The notes under the pieces are model-generated. The model saw only the letters and a program-made list of their open reading frames with translations. It had not been told where the DNA came from and did no database searches. A DNA stretch of 64,000 bases. Source: Leadbetterella sp964423865 (GTDB lineage: Bacteria; Bacteroidota; Bacteroidia; Cytophagales; Spirosomataceae). Both the position numbers and the translations under genes were made by a program. Every line of letters starts with the position of its first letter. Position 1 is the stretch's first letter. Shown one piece after another: positions 34,238 to 42,364 of the stretch. The DNA is taken from contig CAYRGN010000016.1 in assembly GCA_964423865.1 (NCBI GenBank), positions 1-64,000 of the forward strand. Reading direction: 5' to 3'.

Positions 34238-34744
34238 TCAAATCTGACCAAGCACCTTCTCAAAAGCTTTCCGGGCGCTGCCTCTGAAATATACCTCTCC
34301 GCAGTAGGTATAACCCAGCTTATCCAGGATATACAGCATGGGGGCGTTATCAAAGTTGGTATCCACTTTGACGCTGTAAACTTCATTTGCTTTCGCTATT
34401 TCTTCCAGCTCCGTGAAGAAAAACGTAGCCACGCCTTTTCCTTTTGCCAGGGGGGAAGCTGCCACCCGGTGAACGCCCACATAGTCGCCGTTGGTCAGCC
34501 ATTGGCCTTCTATCTCATTATAGGCCGGTTCAACATCAAAAATAACGGCTCCGTAAGCCAGCAGAACGCCGTCGTCATCCACCACATAGGAATAACCGTT
34601 TTCGAAATCGGATCGGATAGAATTCTCGTTGGGGTAACCGTCCTGCCACTGCTGGCTGCCGTCCTGCCGGCGACGCTCTATAGCATATTGAACGATTTCC
34701 CACACGGCGGGCAGCTCACTTTCAAGGGCCTTTCGTAATACCAT
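34238..34744 (-). CDS. GNAT-family N-acetyltransferase
   Basis: A 168-residue acetyl-CoA-dependent acyltransferase. The acetyl-CoA loop is seen in GVHRVAASPLAKGKGVATFFFTELEEIAK (motif A), followed by VDTNFDNAPMLYILDKLGYTYCGEVYFRGS, typical of the family C-terminal end. I start at ATG 34744 (MVLRKALESE); a longer frame to 34771 adds an unlikely extension. It is a single gene, convergent with the PUL. The acceptor molecule is unknown. Confidence 0.85.
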   Translation of the reverse strand: MVLRKALESELPAVWEIVQYAIERRRQDGSQQWQDGYPNENSIRSDFENGYSYVVDDDGVLLAYGAVIFDVEPAYNEIEGQWLTNGDYVGVHRVAASPLAKGKGVATFFFTELEEIAKANEVYSVKVDTNFDNAPMLYILDKLGYTYCGEVYFRGSARKAFEKVLGQI

Positions 34745-34908
34745 TTTTTGTAGGGTTTTAAAGTGGCCCAAAATTATGTAATTTTCTTTATCTACGGAAT
34801 GATTTCCCGGGTTACGAATATGTTAATTATACGGATCTGAGTAGTATTTAATCTGTTGCCGGAACCGGTACAGACACAAAATTTCACATCTGTGCCCCCA
34901 ACTATCTG

Positions 34909-37116
34909 CTAAACACCTGAAATTATCTTATCCGGCGTTACGGGCAGGTCACGGAGGCGTTTTCCGGTAGCATTATAAATGGCATTGGTGATGGCCGCCG
35001 CCGCACCGATGATCCCCACTTCTCCCAGGCCTTTGGCCCCGGAAGGGTTAATGTTCACATCCGGCTTGTCGATAAACGCCACCTCGATAACCGGAGCATC
35101 GGCATTCACGGCAAAATGATAGCCGGCCAGGTCATCGGCGATGAGTCCGCCCTGGCGGGCATCTACCTGCACCTCTTCCATCAGAGTCATGCCTATTCCG
35201 CCCACCACAGCTCCCGACATCTGGTTAGCGGCTGCCTGCGGGTTAACGATCTTCCCGCCATCGGCCACACAAACATATTTTTCGATCTTCACCCGGCCCG
35301 TTCTGCGGTGAACACGGAGCTTAACAAAATGGGCGGCTGCCGAGCAGAAAGCAAATTTCTGCCGCTCCTCCCCCGGCCCTGAGCTGGCTTCCAGCTCCAG
35401 TGTGGTCAGGCCGTTCTTTTCCCATATCTGCTCGTAGGTAACTACGGTGCTGCTATCGTCTTTCAGAGCGATACCTTTGTCGATCAACTGAACTTCAGCG
35501 GCTTTAAGGCCCTGAAATGCGGGGTTGATCCCGCCGGCATATTCTGCAAGCCGGGTTTTCAGGTCGTTGCTGACCGCCACCACGGCTCCGCTCAGTGAAG
35601 AAAGGCCGGTGCTGCCGCCCTGGCTGGGTGCTGCCGGCAGGCTGGAGTGCCCCAGCTCTACCGCAATTTTCTTCTTTGGGATACCCGTTACTTCATGCGC
35701 TATGTTCTGCATGCCGGTTCCTGTTCCGGTACCGATGTCGGTCATAGCCGTACGAACGGCTATCCTGCCGTCTTTTTGCATTACGATGCCCGCACTGGCA
35801 TTACCTCTGCCTGCATTCCATGCCCCCACTCCCATGCCGTAACCTGTGCTCCAGTCGCCGTCGATAAGCTGTAAGGGCTTAGTTGGGCGCTTATCCCAGC
35901 CAATCATTCGTGCCCCCGTTTCTATACACTCATTCATGTAGTTGGTAGACCAGGGCAGGCCATTATCGGGGTGCTTATCGCGGGCGGTATTCTTCAATCG
36001 CAAGGCCACCGGATCCATATTCAGCGCATAGCTGAGCTCATCGATGGCGCTTTCTATGGCAAAGTCACCGGTACAGTCGCCCGGCCCCCGCATCCAGGTA
36101 GGGGTGCTAAGATTCAGCGGCACTATGGCCCCTTCGGTTTTCAGATTGGGAATATGATAGATCAGGCGTGTTACCCGGGTGATCCCTTCATTAAAATTCT
36201 CATAGGTAGATGTTCCGTTCATGGCCTGGTGCCACGCCCCCAGGAAGCGGCCCTCTTTATCGGCCCCCAGCTTCACCTTTTGCCATGAAGCCGGCCGGTA
36301 CCCCGTCAGCACAAACATCTGTGGCCGTGTAAGCATCACTTTCACCGGGCGGTTCACCATTTTGGCGGCCATAGCCGCTGCCAGCGTATTGGCCCATACC
36401 CGCAGGCCTGAGCCGAAGCCTCCGCCTACAAACTCGCTGAACACTTCAATATTTTCGGCCGGGAGGTCAAATACCCGCCCGATGGTCCGCTGCACATTAT
36501 TCACCCCCTGGTTCTTATCGTACAGCCTTAGCCGGTCGCCGGCCACCCAATGGGCAATGGTAGCGTGCATCTCCATCGGATTATGCAGCTCGGCCGTTAT
36601 GTTATACTCGGCTTCCACGGTAGCGGCAGCGTTGTTCCATGCCTCCATGCTTCCCCTTTCCCGACCGGCCGCAGTTAAAGCCGTTTTTCTTCTCACCTGA
36701 TCAAAGTCCACTTCGAAGGGCTCAGCTTCATACTCCCCTTTCACAAGAGATGCCGCATAGGTGGCTTCTTCCAGTGTACGGGCCACCACAAGGGCTATCG
36801 GCTGACCTTTAAAAAAGATCCTGTCGGTATGAAAGACGGCCAGTCCCAGCCGCGATTCCCTTATTTTCGTCTCATCGGAAAGACCGGGAACCACCGGTTT
36901 GTTTAAATGGGTGAGAATTTCCATTACTCCTTCCACCTGCTTTGCTCTCTCCACCTGAACCGACTTCAGTTTTCCGCAGGCCACCGTGCTTCCCACAAAT
37001 ACGCCATAGCACACTTCCTGTACCGGATATTCGGCAGCGTATTTGCCTTTACCGGTTACTTTCTCTTTCGCTTCCACCCGCCCTTCCGCGGGCTCCGTTG
37101 CTATATAATTATCCAT
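34909..37116 (-). CDS. Aldehyde oxidoreductase, molybdenum-binding subunit (PaoC/YagR-like)
   Basis: A 735-residue xanthine-oxidase-family subunit that binds the molybdenum pterin cofactor and carries out hydroxylation of aldehydes or N-heterocycles. FVGGGFGSGLRVW near 227 is the pterin-contacting glycine-rich motif, TPTWMRGPGDCTGDFAIES lies near 332 and the catalytic glutamate is in AKGLGEVGIIGAAAAI near 700. It is the last gene of a three-gene operon with the FAD and iron-sulfur subunits and is about the size of E. coli PaoC. It has no signal of its own and presumably travels with the Tat-exported small subunit. Confidence 0.94.
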   Translation of the reverse strand: MDNYIATEPAEGRVEAKEKVTGKGKYAAEYPVQEVCYGVFVGSTVACGKLKSVQVERAKQVEGVMEILTHLNKPVVPGLSDETKIRESRLGLAVFHTDRIFFKGQPIALVVARTLEEATYAASLVKGEYEAEPFEVDFDQVRRKTALTAAGRERGSMEAWNNAAATVEAEYNITAELHNPMEMHATIAHWVAGDRLRLYDKNQGVNNVQRTIGRVFDLPAENIEVFSEFVGGGFGSGLRVWANTLAAAMAAKMVNRPVKVMLTRPQMFVLTGYRPASWQKVKLGADKEGRFLGAWHQAMNGTSTYENFNEGITRVTRLIYHIPNLKTEGAIVPLNLSTPTWMRGPGDCTGDFAIESAIDELSYALNMDPVALRLKNTARDKHPDNGLPWSTNYMNECIETGARMIGWDKRPTKPLQLIDGDWSTGYGMGVGAWNAGRGNASAGIVMQKDGRIAVRTAMTDIGTGTGTGMQNIAHEVTGIPKKKIAVELGHSSLPAAPSQGGSTGLSSLSGAVVAVSNDLKTRLAEYAGGINPAFQGLKAAEVQLIDKGIALKDDSSTVVTYEQIWEKNGLTTLELEASSGPGEERQKFAFCSAAAHFVKLRVHRRTGRVKIEKYVCVADGGKIVNPQAAANQMSGAVVGGIGMTLMEEVQVDARQGGLIADDLAGYHFAVNADAPVIEVAFIDKPDVNINPSGAKGLGEVGIIGAAAAITNAIYNATGKRLRDLPVTPDKIISGV

Positions 37117-37128
37117 TATTTCCGAAGT

Positions 37129-38109
37129 TTAAAGAGTAGCCATACAGTTTTGTAACGCCGTTTCTATTGCGCCTTTGAGCATCGGCACCTTGAATACATT
37201 TCCTGCCAGGGGCTGTACCCCTTTCAGTACCCACTCTGCCGCTTCAGCGAAGATCTCCGCAGAGGGAGTCTTTCCTTTCAGAAACTCCTCCGCCTCATAC
37301 CAGCGCCACGGCTTATGCGCCACTCCACCTGAGGCGAGGCGTGCCGCCCTGATTTTACCGTTCTCCAGGTGCAATGCCGCCGCTACCGAAACCAACGCAA
37401 ACGCATAGGAGGTGCGGTCTCTCAGCTTCAGGTATGCAAAATGCTTATTAAAAGAATTTTCGGGTATATACACATGGGTGATCAACGCATTTTCGGGGAG
37501 GGTGTTATCTTTCCAGGGCGTAGCTTCCGGCAGCTTATGAAACTGGCTGAAAGGAATGGATCTCTCCTTTTTATCGGGCGTCAGCACCCTTACCTCGGCG
37601 TCAAGGGCTGTCAGCGCCACACACAGGTCAGACGGATGTACGGCCACACACTGCTCGTTATAGCCTACAATAGCGCTCATCCGCTCTGCGCCGTTCAGGG
37701 CACCGCACCCGCTGCCCGGCTTACGCTTATTGCAGGGTGTGCTCACATCGTAAAAGTACGGACAGCGCGTCCGCTGCAATAAATTTCCACCCACACTGGC
37801 CATATTTCTGATCTGAGGCGAAGCGCCGGCCAATACGGCCCGGGCTACCAGGGGGTATCGTGATAAAATGTCTTTATGCAGGGTCAGGTCGGTATTCCGG
37901 GCCATGGCCCCTATCAAAAGGCCTTTGCGGACTATGGCGATGTCTTTGGATAAAGCGGCAGACACATCCAGCAACGCCTCCGGTTCAGCAACGTGCTTCT
38001 TCATCAGATCGACGAGGTTGGTGCCGCCGGCAATAAACTGCCCCTCCGTTTTCTTCTCTTTCAAGGCTTCCGCCGTGTTATTTACTTTATGAAATGCAAA
38101 AGGTCTCAT
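37129..38109 (-). CDS. Aldehyde oxidoreductase, FAD-binding subunit (PaoB/YagS-like)
   Basis: A 326-residue FAD-binding subunit. FIAGGTNLVDLMKKHVAEPEALLDV near residue 26 and ASPQIRNMASVGGNLLQRTRCPYF near 100 are the two FAD loops. The extra cysteine cluster RTRCPYFYDVSTPCNKRKPG and GSGCGALNGAER matches the additional 4Fe-4S cluster of the PaoB type and separates it from ordinary xanthine dehydrogenase FAD subunits. Its start overlaps the stop of the iron-sulfur gene as ATGA, and the molybdenum subunit follows after 12 bases. Confidence 0.94.
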   Translation of the reverse strand: MRPFAFHKVNNTAEALKEKKTEGQFIAGGTNLVDLMKKHVAEPEALLDVSAALSKDIAIVRKGLLIGAMARNTDLTLHKDILSRYPLVARAVLAGASPQIRNMASVGGNLLQRTRCPYFYDVSTPCNKRKPGSGCGALNGAERMSAIVGYNEQCVAVHPSDLCVALTALDAEVRVLTPDKKERSIPFSQFHKLPEATPWKDNTLPENALITHVYIPENSFNKHFAYLKLRDRTSYAFALVSVAAALHLENGKIRAARLASGGVAHKPWRWYEAEEFLKGKTPSAEIFAEAAEWVLKGVQPLAGNVFKVPMLKGAIETALQNCMATL

Positions 38110-38696
38110 CGGGCAGCAACTTTTTGGATGGACTGAACTATACCGTTATACGCACCACAGCGGCAAAGGTTACCGCTCATAAACTCTTTGATCTCTTCCA
38201 CAGAGCCGGTCCGGCCCTCCTTTACGCAGGCCACCGCCGACATGATCTGTCCCGGTGTACAATACCCGCACTGAAATCCGTCACATTCAATGAAGGCCTG
38301 CTGCATGGGGTGAAGCTTTTCGCCGTCGGCCAGCCCTTCGATGGTGGTTACTTCCTGCCCGGGCACCATGACGGCAAGGGTAAGGCAGGAGAGTACGCGC
38401 TCACCGTTAACATGAACTGTACATGCGCCGCACTGCCCGTGGTCACACCCCTTCTTTGACCCGGTAAGGCCGATGTTTTCCCGCAGCAGGTCGAGTAGGG
38501 TGGTACGGCTATCGGCCAGCACTTCATAATCTTTCTTATTTATCCTTACTTTCAACGGGAGCATCTGCCGGGGAGGCAGAACCACGTTCTCCACGTCTAC
38601 ATAAAAGGCCTTTACTCCCGCGGGTAATGCCGCCAAGGCTGTAAAAGCAGCCGACGATTTCAGGAAAAAACGCCGGCTATACTGATGATTTTTCAT
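38106..38696 (-). CDS. Aldehyde oxidoreductase, 2Fe-2S subunit with Tat signal (PaoA/YagT-like)
   Basis: A 196-residue iron-sulfur subunit. The N-terminus has a twin-arginine signal (YSRRFFLKSSAAFTALAALP), so the assembled complex is exported folded to the periplasm. The first cluster is bound by GCDHGQCGACTVHVNG with a following SCLTL, and the second by QCGYCTPGQ and GNLCRCGAYNGI. It is the first gene of the operon. The dedicated chaperone PaoD/XdhC-like gene seen in E. coli is not adjacent, so it must lie elsewhere if needed. Confidence 0.95.
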   Translation of the reverse strand: MKNHQYSRRFFLKSSAAFTALAALPAGVKAFYVDVENVVLPPRQMLPLKVRINKKDYEVLADSRTTLLDLLRENIGLTGSKKGCDHGQCGACTVHVNGERVLSCLTLAVMVPGQEVTTIEGLADGEKLHPMQQAFIECDGFQCGYCTPGQIMSAVACVKEGRTGSVEEIKEFMSGNLCRCGAYNGIVQSIQKVAAR

Positions 38697-38760
38697 GCCC
38701 AGGAAAATTAAAATCGACTCAATTTAAGAAAAAGTCGGAAAGACGCTATCATCCAATACC

Positions 38761-38886
38761 TTATTCAAAATCAATCTGAATAAGCCCCGCGTGGTCGGAA
38801 AGATCTTTGATAAACCGGAACAGGTTAACACAGGGGGCCGTACAAGAGTACTCCTGCTTCGTTTCACAATAGTCCACTAATCTCAT
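38761..38886 (-). CDS. Candidate 41-residue cysteine-containing mini-protein
   Basis: A short frame with protein-like composition: MRLVDYCETKQEYSC then TAPCVNLFRFIKDLSDHAG and IQIDFE. Three cysteines (positions 7, 15, 19) and a regular helix-like tail suggest real coding or the intact end of a lost gene. An in-frame stop lies six codons upstream of the ATG. No ribosome-binding site is obvious. It sits between the aldehyde oxidoreductase operon and a tRNA gene. I do not recognise a family. Confidence 0.4.
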   Translation of the reverse strand: MRLVDYCETKQEYSCTAPCVNLFRFIKDLSDHAGLIQIDFE

Positions 38887-38926
38887 TATAGTAGCCAGCT
38901 CATCTCACAAAAATATTGAATAGGCT

Positions 38927-38958
38927 ATTGTCCCGTTTAAATGATTTTTCTACCTTTG
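38927..38958 (+). promoter_or_regulatory. Promoter of tRNA-CAU
   Basis: TACCTTTG at 38951-38958 is a clean TAnnTTTG minus-7 box, with ATTG about 20 bases upstream as a weak minus-33 element. Transcription would begin near 38966, about 33 bases before the tRNA. Confidence 0.7.
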
Positions 38959-38998
38959 CATCACTTTTTGAAAAGAGCAGCATCTGCTGATTTCAACA

Positions 38999-39072
38999 GG
39001 TCCTATAGCTCAGTTGGTTAGAGCACCTGACTCATAATCAGGTGGTCCCTGGTTCGAGCCCAGGTGGGACCA
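38999..39072 (+). tRNA. tRNA with anticodon CAT (Met elongator or Ile2)
   Basis: A 74-nt tRNA. The acceptor stem is GGTCCTA / TGGGACC (one G-T pair), the D arm carries AGCTCAGTTGGTTAGAGC, the anticodon loop is CTCATAA, and the T arm is CCTGGTTCGAGCCCAGG. CCA is not encoded. A CAT anticodon means elongator methionine, or isoleucine after lysidine modification by TilS; the sequence alone does not decide this. Confidence 0.95.
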
Positions 39073-39082
39073 CACTAAGGAT

Positions 39083-39120
39083 AAAGGAGTTAGACGAAAG
39101 TCTGGCTCCTTTTGTTTTTT
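39083..39120 (+). terminator. Strong terminator after tRNA-CAU
   Basis: A 13-bp stem (AAAGGAGTTAGAC / GTCTGGCTCCTTT, two G-T pairs) closed by a GAAA tetraloop, followed by TGTTTTTT. Confidence 0.88.
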
Positions 39121-39237
39121 AGTTGCACAACATTTTGCACAACATTTCGGGGATCAAGTCAATTGCCATACACTACTTTGCAAATGAAAAATTTACAAAA
39201 TATTCTTAATGGTTTTTTTGTTGGATTTACGTTGGTA

Positions 39238-39417
39238 TTATTTTTTTCTAATTACAAAGTCAAAAATTGTACCGATTGCCACACCAAATGCAAGCCCTAA
39301 AGCAATGCTTTTAGACATATCGCCTGATTTAGAGCCGTAAATTGCTCCAAATAAAACTCCAAGAGCTGCTCCAAAGCCAATACCGATTCCGGCATTTCTT
39401 TTTTTATTTTCTGTCAT
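39238..39417 (-). CDS. Glycine-zipper membrane mini-protein
   Basis: A 59-residue protein too short for usual gene callers. After a basic start (MTENKKRNAG) come two hydrophobic stretches rich in regularly spaced glycine, IGIGFGAALGVLFGAIYG and LGLAFGVAIGTIFDFVI, split by KSGDMSKS. The end is RKK. This is the two-helix glycine-zipper pattern of small membrane proteins, some of which form oligomers or pores. Direction, codon use and low GC agree with coding. It sits in an AT-rich accessory stretch beyond the tRNA. The function is unknown. Confidence 0.7.
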   Translation of the reverse strand: MTENKKRNAGIGIGFGAALGVLFGAIYGSKSGDMSKSIALGLAFGVAIGTIFDFVIRKK

Positions 39418-40150
39418 AATTGAAATTTATTTTGTGTCGTCTATTTGTTCTTTGTTGGGTGTCGGTTTACAATGACTGCTAACTCTCAAATATACGAACC
39501 TTTTAAAGACATAACTCAAAAATCTAATCTGACAGATAAGCAATATAGAACCAATTAGTTAATATAAAAATACCATTGTATCATTGCAATATTCATGCGA
39601 AAATTTAGTGTCGGGTCAATATAATCATCCGAAAAGTCACCTATCCCTTAACTAATCATTCACTTTCAATGCTTTACCGCCTCAGTCTCCACCCTCCTTC
39701 ATGAAGGATAAGCTGATCTCTCTAAACCCTCTTTAATCCCCGCATAGGGGCTAAAAAATACGATTTCAAAATATTTTAAATCACCATTTGAAGCGAAAAC
39801 TTAACCAGGGATAATTTCGTGTGTATTTCACACCAAAACATTAGCCATTCTCCCGTTTTTTACCTAACTTTATACCTGTTCTTTTACACAAAGAAACACT
39901 ACTTTTGTTCCCATGCAATTCTTTCGATATATCCAACCCAATTATCGGAAGTACATATCGGAAAGACCTTATCTAATTGACAACCAAAAACTACTTTTGA
40001 ACTATGACACAAGCCGCTAAGAAGATCCATGAGCTGAAGTGTCAGTAAAGTGAAGCTTATCGTAATCCAAACCGAATCCACCTATACAGGTTTCTATGGC
40101 CTGATCTATAATAACACTAATTATTTCCATATTCTCAAAAAATTTACATC
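39418..40150. other. Gene-poor AT-rich accessory stretch
   Basis: About 730 bases without a convincing gene. Two TACTTTTG minus-7-like boxes occur near 39900 and 39991, each followed by a very short open frame (35 and 14 codons) that looks like decayed coding sequence. A 60-codon minus frame at 39899-40081 has no support. The first 60 bases upstream of the glycine-zipper gene probably hold its promoter. Confidence 0.5.
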
Positions 40151-41002
40151 ATGAGCAACATCAAACTTTTTGAAAGCAAGCAAATCCGTTCTGTTTGGGA
40201 CGAAGCGGAACAGAAATGGTATTTTTCTGTTCAGGACGTTATTGAGGTATTGACAGAAACTGTTGATGCAAAGGACTATATCAAGAAAATGAAAAGACGG
40301 GATCCTGAGTTAAACTCCAACTGGGGGACAATTTGTCCCCTGGTTGAAATGCAAGCAGCGGATGGCAAAAAACGAAAAATACAGGCTTCTGACACCAAAG
40401 GCCTTCTGCGGATCATCCAATCTATCCCTTCACCCAAAGCCGAGCCCTTTAAACTCTGGCTGGCGCAGGTGGGCGCCGACCGCCTGGAAGAAATTGAAAA
40501 CCCGGAACTGGCCGCACAACGCACCCGCGAACTCTATAAGCTAAAGGGGTACCCTGAAGACTGGATCGAAAAACGGATGCGGAGCATCGCCATTCGCGAA
40601 GAGCTGACCGAAGAATGGAAAAACCACGGCGTAAAAGAACACGTAGAATATGCCATCCTGACTTCGGAAATTTCTAAAGCCACTTTTGGGCTCACTCCGG
40701 CAGAATACAAAAATGTCAAGGGACTGAAAAGCCAAAACCTGCGTGATCATATGACCGACTTAGAGCTTATTTTCTCTATGCTGGGCGAAGCATCTACCAC
40801 GGCCATAGTGAAGGCACAAAACCCCGAAGGGTTTCACGAGAACAAAAAAGCTGCTTGGCAAGGGGGCGCCGTGGCAGGAAATGCAAGAAAAGAATTGGAA
40901 GGTAAAACCGGGCAAAAAGTAGTTTCCGCTCAAAATTACTTGCCAGAAACCCATAAGCAAAAGCAACTGGAGAAGGAAACGAAAGCTACCACAAAAGAGT
41001 AA
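40151..41002 (+). CDS. Bro-N domain (phage antirepressor-like) protein
   Basis: A 283-residue protein. The N-terminal Bro-N domain (about residues 4-110) has IRSVWDEAEQKWYFSVQDVIEVLTE, then KMKRRDPEL and RIIQSIPSPKAEPFKLWLAQVG, as in phage antirepressors and baculovirus Bro proteins, which bind DNA. The rest (RTRELYKLKGYPEDWIEKRMRSI; LTDEW-like and FGLTPAEYKNVKGL) matches the chromosomal version close to DNA-damage-inducible DinD-type proteins. It stands alone in accessory DNA. Its exact role is unknown and DNA binding is inferred. Confidence 0.85.
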   Translation: MSNIKLFESKQIRSVWDEAEQKWYFSVQDVIEVLTETVDAKDYIKKMKRRDPELNSNWGTICPLVEMQAADGKKRKIQASDTKGLLRIIQSIPSPKAEPFKLWLAQVGADRLEEIENPELAAQRTRELYKLKGYPEDWIEKRMRSIAIREELTEEWKNHGVKEHVEYAILTSEISKATFGLTPAEYKNVKGLKSQNLRDHMTDLELIFSMLGEASTTAIVKAQNPEGFHENKKAAWQGGAVAGNARKELEGKTGQKVVSAQNYLPETHKQKQLEKETKATTKE

Positions 41003-41122
41003 AGTTTTAACTTTTACAAGCGTATTCTGAAATTTTATTGACAGGCAGCTTACCGCCTGCGGCTTTTACTTTGGCAATAAACGCATCGCACGCTGACTCG
41101 CTCCGCATCAATGAGTATAATC

Positions 41123-41863
41123 TTATCCCCCATTTTCCAGCTTTTGTAACTCATCACCATTCATTCCTAAATCAAGCAGCAACGAATAGTAGTGGCTTTC
41201 AGAAATGATTTCTCTGTCAAACAAATCCCTGGCTAATGCACCATAGTCACCTATTACTTCATGATGATTGCCATTTTCATATAGCCCCGTAGAATAACCT
41301 AATTCCACAGCCCCCCTTTTAACATGAAAGTTTAGCTCCTCCCAGCGGTTACCAGAAATAATATTCAATTTCTTTAGCTTGTAGAGCAAGGCTGTTCTGG
41401 AGCAAGAAAAATACTGCTCAATTTTTAGTATCGTACTTAATTTTATTTTGTCCCTGCCCAGTTCCTCATCCGGAATCAATGATTTTATTCCACTCTCAGG
41501 GAGTAATAAATGTGCAGCAAATACATCGGCGTGGTATTCTTCTTTGTCCTCTTTTCGAAACTCGCCCGCCGTACAAACCATTGACTGAAAGTTTTCCTGG
41601 ATAAACAAATGGTACAATTCATGACAAATAGTGAAATGCTGATGGCCTATGGTTTTGTTACTATTGATCAGAACAAACCGCTTTACCTCCCCCTCGTTAT
41701 CAATTTTCAAAGCCATTCCGGAAAAACCGTCACTTAGGGGTTTGAAAACCGTCAGCACGTCTAACTTGGATAATAAGCTCTTCAGCCTGATGCTGTCATT
41801 ACTGCCTAAACCGTTCCGGTTTCTGAAGTCGTGGGCTTTCTTTTCAAGAATTAAGTCATTCAT
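41123..41863 (-). CDS. ImmA/IrrE-family metallopeptidase
   Basis: A 246-residue protein with the zinc protease motif HFTICHELYHLFIQ (HExxH) near residue 77 and the downstream acidic helix EYHADVFAAHLLLPE that supplies the third ligand. Such proteins cleave partner repressors (ImmA, IrrE) or act as toxins in COG2856-type pairs. Its ATG overlaps the upstream XRE gene by 8 bases, the usual arrangement for a repressor/protease or antitoxin/toxin pair. The substrate is probably that partner. Confidence 0.92.
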   Translation of the reverse strand: MNDLILEKKAHDFRNRNGLGSNDSIRLKSLLSKLDVLTVFKPLSDGFSGMALKIDNEGEVKRFVLINSNKTIGHQHFTICHELYHLFIQENFQSMVCTAGEFRKEDKEEYHADVFAAHLLLPESGIKSLIPDEELGRDKIKLSTILKIEQYFSCSRTALLYKLKKLNIISGNRWEELNFHVKRGAVELGYSTGLYENGNHHEVIGDYGALARDLFDREIISESHYYSLLLDLGMNGDELQKLENGG

Positions 41864-42200
41864 TAGCAGCGGCTTTTTTCATTCCCAGATAATTAAGCAC
41901 TATTTTTCTGAAATCAGCTATATGATGTAAATCTTCCGCAGTTAAGGCCTCAGCCCGGAAAGCCAATGCCACCTTTGCCTCACTGTAAGACTCATCTGAC
42001 TCGTAAAGATCATATTCATCTATTCCGAAGAGCTTTGCCGCTCTACTTAAAAGAGGTGTGGGGAGCGTTCTTTTCCCATTCTCGTAATAACTGACCTCCT
42101 CCCTGCTAATGCCTAAATAATTAGCCAACAAGTCTTGAGTAAGGCCTAAATTCTCCCTATATCTTCTCAGGTTAAGTCCTGGTATTTGATTCTGATCCAT
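41856..42200 (-). CDS. XRE-family helix-turn-helix regulator
   Basis: A 114-residue protein with an N-terminal Cro/C1-type HTH: LNLRRYRENLGLTQDLLANYLGISREEVSYYENGKRTLP (residues about 9-47). The C-terminal half (EAKVALAFRAEALTAEDLHHIADFRKIVLNYL) is typical of partners of ImmA/IrrE proteases. It is the first gene of the pair and probably represses its own promoter through the inverted TATGTTACA boxes upstream. Confidence 0.93.
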   Translation of the reverse strand: MDQNQIPGLNLRRYRENLGLTQDLLANYLGISREEVSYYENGKRTLPTPLLSRAAKLFGIDEYDLYESDESYSEAKVALAFRAEALTAEDLHHIADFRKIVLNYLGMKKAAANE

Positions 42201-42232
42201 ACGATTGGGTTTGCCGGACAGTCTTGATATTT

Positions 42233-42282
42233 TATGTTACAAAATAATAAATCTATTTCTATATATTCAATAATGTAACATA
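42233..42282 (-). promoter_or_regulatory. Operator-like inverted boxes before the XRE/ImmA pair
   Basis: TATGTTACA at 42233-42241 and its exact reverse complement TGTAACATA at 42274-42282 are spaced three helical turns apart, 33-83 bases upstream of the XRE start. They are good candidates for autoregulatory sites. Confidence 0.6.
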
Positions 42283-42364
42283 CACTTTTCGTCCAAAGTT
42301 CATATTTCCTTATCTACTTTTACCTAAGCAAAAGCACATTAGCACATAAAAGAACGGTTCATAT

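Noticed and set aside
39083..39240. Integrase or transposon end behind the tRNA
   Set aside because: TTGCACAACATTTTGCACAAC repeats are suggestive, but no integrase gene or tRNA-end duplication is visible in the window.
39899..40081. 60-codon minus-strand frame in the gap before the Bro-N gene
   Set aside because: It has hydrophobic, low-complexity composition and no start region; the area also contains other decayed short frames.
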